This document shows positions 1 through 7,957 of a DNA stretch of 10,601 bases, in pieces (position 1 is the stretch's first letter; each line of letters starts with the position of its first letter). Both the position numbers and the translations under genes were made by a program. This stretch comes from an uncultured bacterium (lineage in GTDB: Bacteria > Bacteroidota > Bacteroidia > Sphingobacteriales > Sphingobacteriaceae). Under the pieces are notes generated by a model. The model was given only the letters and a program-made list of their open reading frames with translations, was not told the DNA's origin and did no database searches. The stretch is from assembly GCA_903958995.1 (NCBI GenBank), contig CAJBVG010000337.1:1-10601 (forward strand). The letters are read 5' to 3'.

Positions 1-570
1 AATGGATTAACTTCTGCTCGACATGATGTATTTAATAAATCTTTAGCCAATAAATTCCCAGAATGCTTCGACCCTTCTGTACCAAGTGATTTGGTATTCT
101 CTGGTTCAAAAAACTTAACCGACCCTATTAAAATTAACGATAATTTAAGTGTAACCGCAGGTAAACTAGTGCTCTCACCTACTCGTACATATGCCCCAAT
201 CTTAAACGCATTTTTTCAAAATGGGAAGCAAAACATAAATGGGATTGTGCATTGCAGTGGTGGTGCTCAAACTAAGGTTTTACACTTCGTAAATAACGTT
301 CATATCATTAAAGATAATTTGTTCCCTATCCCACCATTATTCCAAATGATCAAAGAAGAATCAAATACAAGCTGGGAAGAGATGTATAAGGTGTTTAACA
401 TGGGACACAGAATGGAAGTATATACCAATGCTGAACGCGCTCAAGAATTAATAGAGATTTCGAAATCTTATGGAGTTGATGCACAAATCATCGGTAGAGT
501 GGAGAAATGTGAAGGGAAAAAGGTAAGTATTATTACTAATACTAGTACACTTTCATATTCTAACCATTAA
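1..570 (+). CDS. purM: AIR synthase-related protein (PurM-like), C-terminal half, 5' end cut by the window
   Basis: The frame is open from base 1 to the TAA at 568-570, giving 189 residues. There is no start codon in the window, and the TTG at 91 is an internal codon. The visible part starts with Asn-Gly-Leu-Thr-Ser-Ala-Arg-His, the substrate-loop stretch of PurM-type enzymes. It continues with a GKLVLSPTRTYAP segment, a VHCSGGAQTK motif and NMGHRMEVY, which form the C-terminal AIRS domain. PurM closes the imidazole ring, turning formylglycinamidine ribonucleotide into aminoimidazole ribonucleotide with ATP in the cytoplasm. The Bacteroidota version is, from memory, about 390 residues, so roughly half is missing here because of the window edge and not because of a mutation. 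The family is clear. Whether this divergent version is the working cyclo-ligase or a paralogue cannot be told from this half. Confidence 0.85.
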   Translation, partial: NGLTSARHDVFNKSLANKFPECFDPSVPSDLVFSGSKNLTDPIKINDNLSVTAGKLVLSPTRTYAPILNAFFQNGKQNINGIVHCSGGAQTKVLHFVNNVHIIKDNLFPIPPLFQMIKEESNTSWEEMYKVFNMGHRMEVYTNAERAQELIEISKSYGVDAQIIGRVEKCEGKKVSIITNTSTLSYSNH

Positions 571-605
571 ATTACTAAAATCGGTAACTATTATTGGTAG
601 ATTAG

Positions 606-633
606 CGTTAGAGAATTTACAACAACTCTAACG
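606..633 (+). promoter_or_regulatory. Short hairpin just before the start codon of the next gene
   Basis: CGTTAGAG (606-613) is the exact reverse complement of CTCTAACG (626-633), with a 12-base loop. The 3' arm ends four bases before the ATG at 638, so the hairpin would cover the ribosome landing site of the downstream gene. No T-run follows it, so it is a poor intrinsic terminator for the upstream purM-like gene. A role in translation control, or as an operator, is inference only. A weak promoter-like TATTATTG (one mismatch to TAnnTTTG) lies at 589-596. Confidence 0.4.
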
Positions 634-637
634 ACAA

Positions 638-1657
638 ATGATTTTAAAGCCTAAGAAATTTTCTTTTCAGATTCGCTTTTATATCGTACTAGCTTTAGTA
701 ATGGTACATCTGTTGTTTTCATTAAATCCAAATGATAATTCGATACATAATGGCAAATTACGCAATATTGAAACTTACCAGGATTTAGAAAATCAATCTG
801 TATTCAATTTCTCTATTTTCTCTGACAACCACGGCAATTCTCCTTCGAGCAATATTAATATGGCGAAGGCGAACTATCATATGCGTAAAACCAATGACAT
901 CTGTGTATTGGGTGTTGGCGACCATATGATGAAAAATGGAACTAACGACTTTTTATATTACGTAAACAACGATAGTTTTTGGAAAGAGCATTTCTACCCT
1001 ACCATTTCTGATGGGGAAAATATATTTTACGGCGCTTCGCAAGCCGATTGGGGTGCAGGGCGACTATTCATAGACGGTTGTGGATTAAAAAACCGCGAAA
1101 ATATTACCTATAGTCCAGAAGGTGCCGATTACTATGCTATTATTGAAGCTCCGCAACATTACCGTATTCACTTTATTTCATTACACTTCCCAGATGAACC
1201 AGAAGATACTAAGGTAGCATTCAGAGAGAGTTCTAAAAATTTCTTAAGGGAATCATTATTTAAAATCAATAAAACAGATCACGATATAGTAGTATTAGCA
1301 GCACATAGCCATTTTGGATATTGGCTTAATGAACTTCGTCCGGAGTTATACAGACAAGTTATGACTAAAGCTGATATTGTTGTAGGTGCAAGTACTCACT
1401 ATTATGAAAAATTTGCTCCAGAAGGTTATGAGGTTAATGGTCCAATAATAGTAAATGCAGGTTCATTAGTAAGCCCACGATTTGGATCACACCCTGGATT
1501 TGTACAAGTACATTTATTAGAACAACACAGAGGTATTTTTATTAATTATGTTGATGTAAGTAAGCCAACTAATACTTTAGGCTCCTCGCCTTTTGCTCAC
1601 TTCAGAACTTTTGCTGGGAAGATATACGATGTGTATTACCAGAACCCTATTCTTTAA
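638..1657 (+). CDS. Membrane-anchored metallophosphoesterase-like protein, divergent active-site motifs
   Basis: The protein has 339 residues. A basic N-terminus followed by a hydrophobic stretch (about residues 13-29) looks like a signal anchor, so the main domain probably sits outside the cytoplasm. The rest resembles the calcineurin-like phosphoesterase fold. It has an Asp-x-His motif (D63, H65, in FSDNHGNS), a Gly-Asp motif (G94-D95), a histidine-rich strand end (H223, H225, in VLAAHSHFGYW) and a late Gly-Ala-Ser-Thr-His (G250-H254) where GHxH would be expected. It ends with an NAGSLVSPRFGSHPG segment, similar to the 'NpGS' strand of phosphoesterases. The usual GNH[D/E] motif is not visible; the nearest candidate is YGASQADWG at 131-139. 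The gene is alone on its strand between the purM-like gene and a converging peptidase gene. The fold assignment is moderate, and substrate and activity are unknown. Confidence 0.65.
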   Translation: MILKPKKFSFQIRFYIVLALVMVHLLFSLNPNDNSIHNGKLRNIETYQDLENQSVFNFSIFSDNHGNSPSSNINMAKANYHMRKTNDICVLGVGDHMMKNGTNDFLYYVNNDSFWKEHFYPTISDGENIFYGASQADWGAGRLFIDGCGLKNRENITYSPEGADYYAIIEAPQHYRIHFISLHFPDEPEDTKVAFRESSKNFLRESLFKINKTDHDIVVLAAHSHFGYWLNELRPELYRQVMTKADIVVGASTHYYEKFAPEGYEVNGPIIVNAGSLVSPRFGSHPGFVQVHLLEQHRGIFINYVDVSKPTNTLGSSPFAHFRTFAGKIYDVYYQNPIL

Positions 1658-1660
1658 TTC

Positions 1661-1747
1661 TAAATTGTAAATTTTAAATTGTAAATTAAATTGTAAATTC
1701 TAAACTAATCTAAAATCAATATAGAATTTACAATTTAAAATTTACAA
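1661..1747. repeat. AT-rich direct and inverted repeat between converging genes, likely two-way terminator
   Basis: The 13-mer TAAATTGTAAATT occurs three times on the plus strand, starting at 1661, 1675 and 1687. Bases 1665-1687 are an exact 23-base reverse complement of 1725-1747. A second, nested pairing joins 1686-1702 with 1722-1738 (17 bp, 19-base loop), so two competing hairpins are possible. The region fills the whole gap between the stop codon of the plus-strand gene (1657) and that of the minus-strand peptidase gene (1750). The right arm ends at the base next to the peptidase stop codon. A symmetrical hairpin could end transcription from both sides. The arms hold almost no G or C, so its thermodynamic strength is modest. 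Confidence 0.6.
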
Positions 1748-3916
1748 CTATTTAACAAGTGTCATTTCATTTACCAAATTCGTTGCACCAGCATATTTAT
1801 CCATAATAAATAATACGTAACGAATATCGCAAACGATTGTACGCTTAAATGCTTTGTCGAATACTAAGTCACCAGTCATTGCTTCCCAGTTACCATCATA
1901 AGCAACACCGATAATCTCACCGTTTCCATTGATTACAGGACTTCCTGAGTTACCACCAGTAATATCATTATCAGTTAAAAATGCTACAGGCAATTCACCT
2001 TTATCATTTGTATACGGACCGAAATCTTTTTTCTTCAATAATGAAACTAACTTTTCTGGAATATCAAACTCATCATTTTTAGGAATATATTTTTCTAACA
2101 TACCACGAGATGTTGTGTAGTAGTTATATACGATTGCATCTTTCGCGGTATACCCTGCTACTTTACCATAAGTAATACGCATGGTAGAATTTGCATCTGG
2201 ATAAACAAGTTTATTAGGATTCATTTCTAACATACCTGCGATGTATAACTTTTTCTCTTTCGCTAATGATGCTTGTAATTTCATAACTGCCGGTGCAAAT
2301 GTTGCACGGTAATCATTCATTTTATTCACATATTGAATTAAAGGATCACTATCAATTTTCTTTAATGATGGAGCTGCTAAAAACGCATTCATTTTTTCTT
2401 TCGAAGTGATGAATGATTTTTTGAATAAATCTGCTGCAAATTTCGCAAACGATTCTTCAGTTGTTTTTCCTTTATATTTCTTAACGATTTCAGCTAAAAT
2501 AGCAGGTTGGTCTGATTGAGGAATGTCTGTATAATAGATTGATAATAATGCTGCCATAACTTTCTCATCATTAGCAGGCACATAATCTTTATACGTTGCA
2601 TCTAAATCAGCTTTCACTTTATCAATTGCAGCCTTCAAAGCTGTTTCATCTACTGGTGTTTTCTTTAATTGCTCTGTAATTGGTTTTACTAAATCAGACA
2701 TACGAATACTTACAGTAGACATTCCAGCTAATGAATAGTATGAATTACGAAGTGCATATGTTTTTAACTCGTCGTAAATTGTATTTACATTCGTTAAAAC
2801 TGTAGAGTACTTTGTTTTTAAGGCATCTGTAGAGTTCGCAAAAGTATTAAAATCATTTTCTGTTGCTTGTTTTCCAGAGATAACATCTAATTTAATTAAT
2901 CCTTCATTTTGACCTAAGTAATATTTCCAAGAGTTTGCTAAAGAAGCATATGTTGCTGCTAATTTGATACGAGTGTCGTCGCTGTTTTTCATATCAGCAT
3001 CCATCACTTCTAAACGCTTGCCCATTAATTTAATGATAGCAGGGTTTGTACGCTCTACTGCATTTTGCATTTCGCGAGAGAATGCATAACGGTTAGTACG
3101 ACCAGGGTATCCCATGATCATAGCGAAGTCGCCTTCGTTAATTCCTTTCATAGAAACGTTAAGGTGTTTCTTAGGTTTGTAAGGAACGTTATCTTTTGAA
3201 TATGCTGCTGGCTTACCATCTTTTCCCATGTACACACGGAAGATAGAGAAATCGCCAGTGTGACGAGGCCACATCCAGTTATCAGTATCACCACCAAATT
3301 TACCTACCGATGATGGAGGTGCAAATGCTAAACGAACGTCTGTAAATCTTTCGTAAACAAATAATAAATATTGGTTACCACCAAATACATCACGAACTAC
3401 GGCTTGGTAATGAGTACCAGTGGTTGCTTCAGTCGTTAATGTTTTAGTGATTTCTTTCATCTTCGCATCTTTCTCAACATCGCCTAAACCTGTTGTAGCC
3501 GCTAAGATTTGTGGAGTAACATCTTCCATACGAATTAAGAATGAAGCAATAACTTCTGGTGATCTTAATTCTTCTTCTTTTGTTTTTGCAACGAAACCAT
3601 CTGTTAAATAATCGTGTTCAACAGAACTATTGAATTGAATACTTCCGTATCCACAGTGGTGGTTGGTTAACATTAAACCATCAGCAGAAATCATTTCGCC
3701 TGTACAAAATCCCATCGAAACAATGGCATCTTTTAAACTCGATTGGTTGACATTGTAAATGTCGCTTGCCGTTAATTTGAATCCGATTTTTTTCATGTCA
3801 TCGTAATTCTTGTTAATCAACATTGGCAACCACATCCCCTCATCAGGGTCAGTAGCTTTTAGGGAAAATGCTTGCATAGCAATTAAGGATGCAAACACTA
3901 TTTTTTTAAAGTTCAT
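1748..3916 (-). CDS. S46 family serine dipeptidyl-peptidase, DPP7 type
   Basis: The 722 residues match the usual length of S46 peptidases, which are found largely in Bacteroidota. A signal peptide (about residues 1-21) points to export, probably to the periplasm, where these enzymes remove dipeptides from the N-terminus of oligopeptides. The chymotrypsin-like triad is present: His87 in TNHHCG, Asp222 in WPRHTGDF and Ser657 in GGNSGSP. From family knowledge, the residue 18 after the catalytic Ser sets P1 preference: Arg in DPP11 (acidic P1) and Gly in DPP7 (hydrophobic or broad P1). Here it is Gly675 in AYDGNWEAM, so DPP7-like specificity is inferred. The middle part (about 280-580) is the helical domain that caps the active site. 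The gene runs against its left neighbour and diverges from the MuiA-like gene on its right. All expected residues are intact. Confidence 0.93.
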   Translation of the reverse strand: MNFKKIVFASLIAMQAFSLKATDPDEGMWLPMLINKNYDDMKKIGFKLTASDIYNVNQSSLKDAIVSMGFCTGEMISADGLMLTNHHCGYGSIQFNSSVEHDYLTDGFVAKTKEEELRSPEVIASFLIRMEDVTPQILAATTGLGDVEKDAKMKEITKTLTTEATTGTHYQAVVRDVFGGNQYLLFVYERFTDVRLAFAPPSSVGKFGGDTDNWMWPRHTGDFSIFRVYMGKDGKPAAYSKDNVPYKPKKHLNVSMKGINEGDFAMIMGYPGRTNRYAFSREMQNAVERTNPAIIKLMGKRLEVMDADMKNSDDTRIKLAATYASLANSWKYYLGQNEGLIKLDVISGKQATENDFNTFANSTDALKTKYSTVLTNVNTIYDELKTYALRNSYYSLAGMSTVSIRMSDLVKPITEQLKKTPVDETALKAAIDKVKADLDATYKDYVPANDEKVMAALLSIYYTDIPQSDQPAILAEIVKKYKGKTTEESFAKFAADLFKKSFITSKEKMNAFLAAPSLKKIDSDPLIQYVNKMNDYRATFAPAVMKLQASLAKEKKLYIAGMLEMNPNKLVYPDANSTMRITYGKVAGYTAKDAIVYNYYTTSRGMLEKYIPKNDEFDIPEKLVSLLKKKDFGPYTNDKGELPVAFLTDNDITGGNSGSPVINGNGEIIGVAYDGNWEAMTGDLVFDKAFKRTIVCDIRYVLFIMDKYAGATNLVNEMTLVK

Positions 3917-3945
3917 TTTGTTAGTGTTTAATAAAATATTCTCCG

Positions 3946-3977
3946 CGAATCTATAAAAAATGATACATTAACAAAAA
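3946..3977 (-). promoter_or_regulatory. Candidate promoter of the S46 peptidase gene
   Basis: Read on the minus strand, TTTTTG (complement of 3972-3977) is followed after 18 bases by TAGATTCG (complement of 3946-3953). The second box matches the Bacteroidota -7 box TAnnTTTG at all fixed positions but one, and the first fits the -33 TTTG/TTG element. The box lies about 30 bases before the ATG at 3916, a spacing like that of the better promoters in this window. Confidence 0.45.
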
Positions 3978-3991
3978 CGCCCAATAATTAC

Positions 3992-3999
3992 TATTTTTG
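3992..3999 (+). promoter_or_regulatory. Promoter -7 box (TATTTTTG) of the MuiA-like gene
   Basis: TATTTTTG is an exact TAnnTTTG, the -7 element read by the Bacteroidota primary sigma factor. It ends 21 bases before the ATG at 4020. No clear TTTG is seen at the -33 position, so only the downstream box is well supported. It sits back to back with the candidate peptidase promoter inside the 103-base divergent gap. Confidence 0.55.
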
Positions 4000-4019
4000 G
4001 TCGTTATCAAAGAAAAAAC

Positions 4020-5594
4020 ATGAGAAATAGGATTATTCTAGCCACAATCTTGTTAATGAGCGCTTTAAACATCGCTCATGCCGAAGAAATCGTTAAAAAC
4101 GAACGTATTCAAAAAGTCATTGTATTCAGAAATTCTGCACAAGTGGAATCGAAAGTGAGTCAAACCCTCGATAAAGGAGAGCATTTGTTCATTATTGATA
4201 ACCTGCCGAATACATTACAAGATAATTCTGTACAAGTATTAGGTGAAGGTGAATTCACCATTTTAAGTGTTGAAAGCAAAACAGGTAATGCGAATGCAAA
4301 GATGAAATCTCCTGCCCTACAAGCTATACTTGATTCTATAGATACTTATAAGAACCTAATTGAGATGGATAACATAAAAAAATACGCCATCGATCAAGAA
4401 GAAAGTTTACTAATAACGAATAAAAATATTAGCAGTAAACAATCTGCTCAGGTAGTAGATATTGAAGATTTAGCGGAACTTTATCGCAGACGATTACCGG
4501 AATTAAAAAAAGAATCGTATCGCTTACAAAAACAAATTACGGCTAACACCGAAAAATTAAATATCCTCAATCAACAATTAGCCGAACGTCAATCAGGTAA
4601 AAACAACAAGCAGATCTGGGTTTATGTTAGTTTAAACCAAGCACAAAATGTACGATTGAACTTGAAATACTTAGTGATGGATGCATCATGGAGTCCGGTA
4701 TATGATATCCGAAGTAATGATATCGGTGAAGATATTCAGTTTATTTTAAAAGCAAACGTTACTCAAAGTACTGGAGTAAATTGGGAGAATGTAGAACTTA
4801 CCTTATCTACTGGCAACCCAACAAATTACAGTAGTAAGCCGATGTTATACGATTGGAGATTGAGTTTGGCAACATTTATGCCGCCAGTAGCGATGTACGA
4901 CCGTATGGAATTAAGTAAATCGAGTGCTCCTAACATTCAAATGGACATGACTTCAGCTGGAGGAAATTTAGTTACTGTTTCAGAGCAAGTAAACAACATT
5001 CAATACAATGTTACCAAAGCATTCAGCATTAATTCTGATGGTGATGCAAAGACTATAGAGATACAACGCAATACAGCAAAAGCTACGTACCGTTATGTAG
5101 CGATTCCGAAATTAGATAACAGTGCCTATTTAATGGCGAGTGTAAAAGACTGGGATCAGTTTTTATTACAATCGGCAGAAGCGAATGTATTTTTAAAAGG
5201 AGCCTTTGTTACGAAAACAAACATCGACCCAATGAGTATTAATGATTCATTAGAGATTAGTTTAGGAAACGACGAAAGCATAAAGATTGAACGTAAGTTA
5301 GCGAAAGAGTTAACCTCGAAGAAGGTTTTAGGAAGTACCAAGAAATTGATGCAAGGTTATGAAATTAGTGTTCGCAACACTAAATCGAAAGCTATTACCA
5401 TTGAAATAAATGATCAGATTCCATTATCAACAGATAAAGATATTCAAGTTAACTACACTGCTCCAGAGGCAAGTGTAAATACGGAGACTGGACAATTAAG
5501 CTGGAAGTATACCATAGCTCCTGCGGAAACTAAGAAAATGAGTTTCCAATTGGAGGTGAAGTATCCGAAAAACAAGGTGTTACAAGGTTGGTAA
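4020..5594 (+). CDS. Exported MuiA-like protein (DUF4140 plus DUF4139)
   Basis: The protein has 524 residues. It starts with a signal peptide (about 1-21, likely cut after Ala-His-Ala). Residues from about 28 to 125 look like the DUF4140 N-terminal domain (ERIQKVIVFRNSAQV start). A charged helical stretch from about 150 to 192 is probably a coiled coil. The rest is the DUF4139 beta-rich domain, marked by DASWSPVYDIR (221-231), NVELTLSTGNP (257-267) and the closing YPKNKV near the C-terminus. The family is named after the mucoidy inhibitor MuiA, but no biochemical activity is established that I know of. It likely acts in the periplasm or at the envelope. It diverges from the peptidase gene, which might mean linked control but gives no function. 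The start is supported by the signal peptide and the promoter box 21 bases upstream. Confidence 0.85.
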   Translation: MRNRIILATILLMSALNIAHAEEIVKNERIQKVIVFRNSAQVESKVSQTLDKGEHLFIIDNLPNTLQDNSVQVLGEGEFTILSVESKTGNANAKMKSPALQAILDSIDTYKNLIEMDNIKKYAIDQEESLLITNKNISSKQSAQVVDIEDLAELYRRRLPELKKESYRLQKQITANTEKLNILNQQLAERQSGKNNKQIWVYVSLNQAQNVRLNLKYLVMDASWSPVYDIRSNDIGEDIQFILKANVTQSTGVNWENVELTLSTGNPTNYSSKPMLYDWRLSLATFMPPVAMYDRMELSKSSAPNIQMDMTSAGGNLVTVSEQVNNIQYNVTKAFSINSDGDAKTIEIQRNTAKATYRYVAIPKLDNSAYLMASVKDWDQFLLQSAEANVFLKGAFVTKTNIDPMSINDSLEISLGNDESIKIERKLAKELTSKKVLGSTKKLMQGYEISVRNTKSKAITIEINDQIPLSTDKDIQVNYTAPEASVNTETGQLSWKYTIAPAETKKMSFQLEVKYPKNKVLQGW

Positions 5595-5596
5595 GT

Positions 5597-5632
5597 TTTG
5601 TTTTTATATTGTTAATGAAATCAATACTTTTG
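5597..5632 (+). promoter_or_regulatory. Promoter of the dihydrolipoyl dehydrogenase gene
   Basis: TACTTTTG (5625-5632) is an exact TAnnTTTG -7 box ending 25 bases before the ATG at 5658. A TTTG at 5597-5600 could serve as the -33 element, but the 24-base spacing is slightly long. The box lies wholly in the 63-base gap after the MuiA-like gene, which suggests lpdA is transcribed on its own. I saw no clear terminator for the upstream gene in that gap. Confidence 0.55.
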
Positions 5633-5657
5633 GACTTTAAATTTTAATTAAATAGAT

Positions 5658-7046
5658 ATGAATTACGATGTCATCGTTTTAGGAAGTGGACCAGGTGGTT
5701 ATGTAACTGCAATACGTGCTTCACAATTAGGTTTTAAAGTAGCCATCATCGAAAAAGAAAACTTAGGTGGTGTATGTTTAAATTGGGGATGTATCCCTAC
5801 AAAAGCCTTAATTAAAAGCGCACAAGTATTTGAATATATTCAACACGCTAAAGAATACGGAATTAATGTTTCTGAGGCTTCTGCAGATTTTGGTGCAGTA
5901 ATAAAACGCAGTAGAGATGTTGCCGATGGCATGAGTAAAGGAATTCAATTCTTGATGAAGAAAAACAAGATTGATGTGATTGAAGGATACGGTAAAATTA
6001 AAAAAGGTGGTAAAGTAGAAGTAAAATCTCCAGATGGAAGAACTACTGAATACGCAGCTACACATACGATATTAGCAACAGGAGCTCGTTCTAGAGAACT
6101 TCCTAATTTAAAACAAGACGGTAAAAAAATTATTGGCTATCGTGAAGCGATGACCATGGCAGAGCAACCGAAATCATTAGTGATTGTAGGTTCTGGTGCA
6201 ATAGGTTGTGAGTTTGCTTATGTGTACAATTCAATGGGAACGAAAGTAACGATTGTTGAATTTTTAGATAACATTGTGCCTTTAGAGGACGAAGATATTT
6301 CTAAAAATTTAGCACGTTCATTTAAGAAATCGGGAATCAATATCATGACTGGCTCTTCTGTAGAATCAGTTGATACAACAGGTGCTGTTTGTAAAGTAAA
6401 TATCAAAACAGCTAAAGGTATGGAAGTAATTGAGGCGGATGTAGTTTTATCGGCAGTAGGAATTACAGCGAATATAGAAAACATCGGCTTAGAAGAAGTT
6501 GGTGTAAAAACAGATAAAGGAAAAGTATTGGTAGATGAGTTCTACCGTACAAATGTACCAGGAGTGTATGCAATTGGTGATATTGTCCCAGGACAAGCAT
6601 TAGCACACGTTGCATCAGCAGAAGGTATTATTTGTGTAGAAAAAATTAAAGGCTTACACGTGGAAGCGTTAGATTACGGGAACATCCCAGGATGTACGTA
6701 TGCTTCACCAGAAGTTGCTTCGGTAGGTTTAACAGAGAAAGCAGCGAAAGCAGCAGGATATGAAATTAAAGTAGGTAAGTTCCCATTCTCAGCATCAGGT
6801 AAAGCAAGTGCTTCGGGTGCAAAAGATGGTTTCGTAAAAGTAATTTTCGATGCTAAATATGGAGAGTTCTTAGGATGCCATATGATTGGAATGAACGTTA
6901 CTGAAATGATTGCCGAAGTAGTAGTTGCTCGTAAGTTAGAAACAACCGGACACGAAATCATAAAATCAGTTCACCCACACCCTACTATGTCTGAAGCCAT
7001 TATGGAAGCAGCAGCGGATGCTTACGGGGAAGTTATCCACATGTAA
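5658..7046 (+). CDS. lpdA: Dihydrolipoyl dehydrogenase (E3)
   Basis: At 462 residues this is a normal-length, complete enzyme. It reoxidises dihydrolipoamide on the E2 subunits of the pyruvate, 2-oxoglutarate and branched-chain 2-oxoacid dehydrogenase complexes and on glycine-cleavage H protein, passing electrons through FAD to NAD+. The N-terminal FAD fold has GSGPGGY (9-15). The redox disulfide is Cys40/Cys45 in GGVCLNWGCIPTK. The NAD domain carries GSGAIGCEF (178-186). A second FAD contact is AIGDIVPG (305-312). The C-terminal interface domain ends with the catalytic pair His441 and Glu446 in HPHPTMSEA. All key residues are intact. The gene has its own promoter box and is closed off by a hairpin, so it stands alone. 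No E1 or E2 genes lie nearby, which suits an E3 shared by several complexes. Confidence 0.97.
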   Translation: MNYDVIVLGSGPGGYVTAIRASQLGFKVAIIEKENLGGVCLNWGCIPTKALIKSAQVFEYIQHAKEYGINVSEASADFGAVIKRSRDVADGMSKGIQFLMKKNKIDVIEGYGKIKKGGKVEVKSPDGRTTEYAATHTILATGARSRELPNLKQDGKKIIGYREAMTMAEQPKSLVIVGSGAIGCEFAYVYNSMGTKVTIVEFLDNIVPLEDEDISKNLARSFKKSGINIMTGSSVESVDTTGAVCKVNIKTAKGMEVIEADVVLSAVGITANIENIGLEEVGVKTDKGKVLVDEFYRTNVPGVYAIGDIVPGQALAHVASAEGIICVEKIKGLHVEALDYGNIPGCTYASPEVASVGLTEKAAKAAGYEIKVGKFPFSASGKASASGAKDGFVKVIFDAKYGEFLGCHMIGMNVTEMIAEVVVARKLETTGHEIIKSVHPHPTMSEAIMEAAADAYGEVIHM

Positions 7047-7050
7047 TTCA

Positions 7051-7089
7051 AACAAGATGTTTTAAGTTTTTAACTTAAAACATCTTGTT
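7051..7089 (+). terminator. Perfect 18-bp hairpin after lpdA
   Basis: Bases 7051-7068 are an exact reverse complement of 7072-7089, with a 3-base loop (TTT). The hairpin starts five bases after the lpdA stop codon and ends 21 bases before the next ATG. No run of Ts follows the 3' arm, so it is not a textbook intrinsic terminator, though an 18-bp stem would be a strong RNA structure. It might also act as an mRNA 3'-end stabiliser or as an operator for the MBL-fold gene, which has no clear promoter box of its own. Confidence 0.65.
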
Positions 7090-7110
7090 AATCCACACAA
7101 CTCACAACTT

Positions 7111-7950
7111 ATGCAAATAAATTCAATCAACACAGGTCTTTTCAAACTCGATGGTGGTGCCATGTATGGCGTTATCCCAAAGTCGTTGTGGGAAAAGGTG
7201 AATGCACCCGACGATAATAATATGTGTACTTGGGCGATGCGTTGTTTATTGATTGAAGACGGCAATCGTTTAATCTTAGTGGATAATGGAATTGGAACAA
7301 AGCAAGACGCGAAGTTCTTTAATCATTATTATTTACACGGAGAAGATAGTTTAGATAAATCATTACACAGTTTAGGTGTAGAGAAAAAAGACATCACGGA
7401 TGTACTACTCACCCACTTGCATTTTGATCATTGTGGTGGAAGTATTGTAAACAAAGATGGAGGAGCAGGTTGGGAATTAGCGTTTCCGAATGCAACTTAT
7501 TGGAGTCACGCTGAGCATTGGGAATGGGCAACTAAGCCGAATCCCAGAGAGAAAGCATCGTTTCTAAAAGAGAATATTTTACCAATTCAGGAAAGTGGAC
7601 ATTTGAAATTTGTAGATGAAAATGCACCATTTTCTGAACATATTACCTTAAGAACCAGTTCTGGACATACTGATAAAATGATTTTACCGGTGATTAAATA
7701 TAAGGAAGAAACCTTAGTGTTTTGTGCCGATTTAATCCCGTCATCTACCCATTTAGGAATTCCTTGGGTGATGGCATATGACACTCGTCCTTTGATCTCG
7801 ATGTCTGAAAAACAAGACTTATTGACCACAGCAGTGAAAGAAAACTGGACATTATGCTTTGAGCATGATGCCAAAGTGGAGTGTGCAAAACTTGTGGAAA
7901 CTGAAAAGGGTATAAAAATAGGGCAAACGCTCCAAATTTCGGATTTATAG
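7111..7950 (+). CDS. MBL-fold metallo-hydrolase
   Basis: The protein has 279 residues, normal for a stand-alone metallo-beta-lactamase-fold hydrolase, with no signal peptide, so it is likely cytoplasmic. The zinc-binding set is complete: H102, H104, D106 and H107 in THLHFDHCGG, H186 in SSGHTD, D207 in FCADLIP and H252 in CFEHDA. The layout resembles the lactonase and glyoxalase-II-like group of the family, whose members open lactones or thioesters; the substrate here cannot be read from sequence. True beta-lactamase activity is not indicated. The ATG at 7111 fits the start of the first beta strand (MQINSINTGLFKLDGG). The gene lies between the lpdA hairpin and the sigma-factor promoter, without an obvious TAnnTTTG box, so it may depend on read-through from lpdA. 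Confidence 0.88.
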   Translation: MQINSINTGLFKLDGGAMYGVIPKSLWEKVNAPDDNNMCTWAMRCLLIEDGNRLILVDNGIGTKQDAKFFNHYYLHGEDSLDKSLHSLGVEKKDITDVLLTHLHFDHCGGSIVNKDGGAGWELAFPNATYWSHAEHWEWATKPNPREKASFLKENILPIQESGHLKFVDENAPFSEHITLRTSSGHTDKMILPVIKYKEETLVFCADLIPSSTHLGIPWVMAYDTRPLISMSEKQDLLTTAVKENWTLCFEHDAKVECAKLVETEKGIKIGQTLQISDL

Positions 7951-7957
7951 TATGACA

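Noticed and set aside
91..93. TTG as start codon of the first gene
   Set aside because: The frame is open and shows conserved PurM residues (GLTSARH) upstream of it, back to base 1.
1661..1747. Inverted repeat as the ends of an insertion sequence or a CRISPR array
   Set aside because: There is no transposase, the arms are only 37 bases apart, and the repeats lack regular unique spacers.
7033..7041. TTATCCACA DnaA box match at the end of lpdA
   Set aside because: It encodes conserved C-terminal residues of lpdA and stands alone, so a chance match is more likely.
7111..7950. MBL-fold protein as an antibiotic-resistance beta-lactamase
   Set aside because: There is no signal peptide, and its motifs fit the broad lactonase and glyoxalase-II-like hydrolases; nothing points to beta-lactam substrates.
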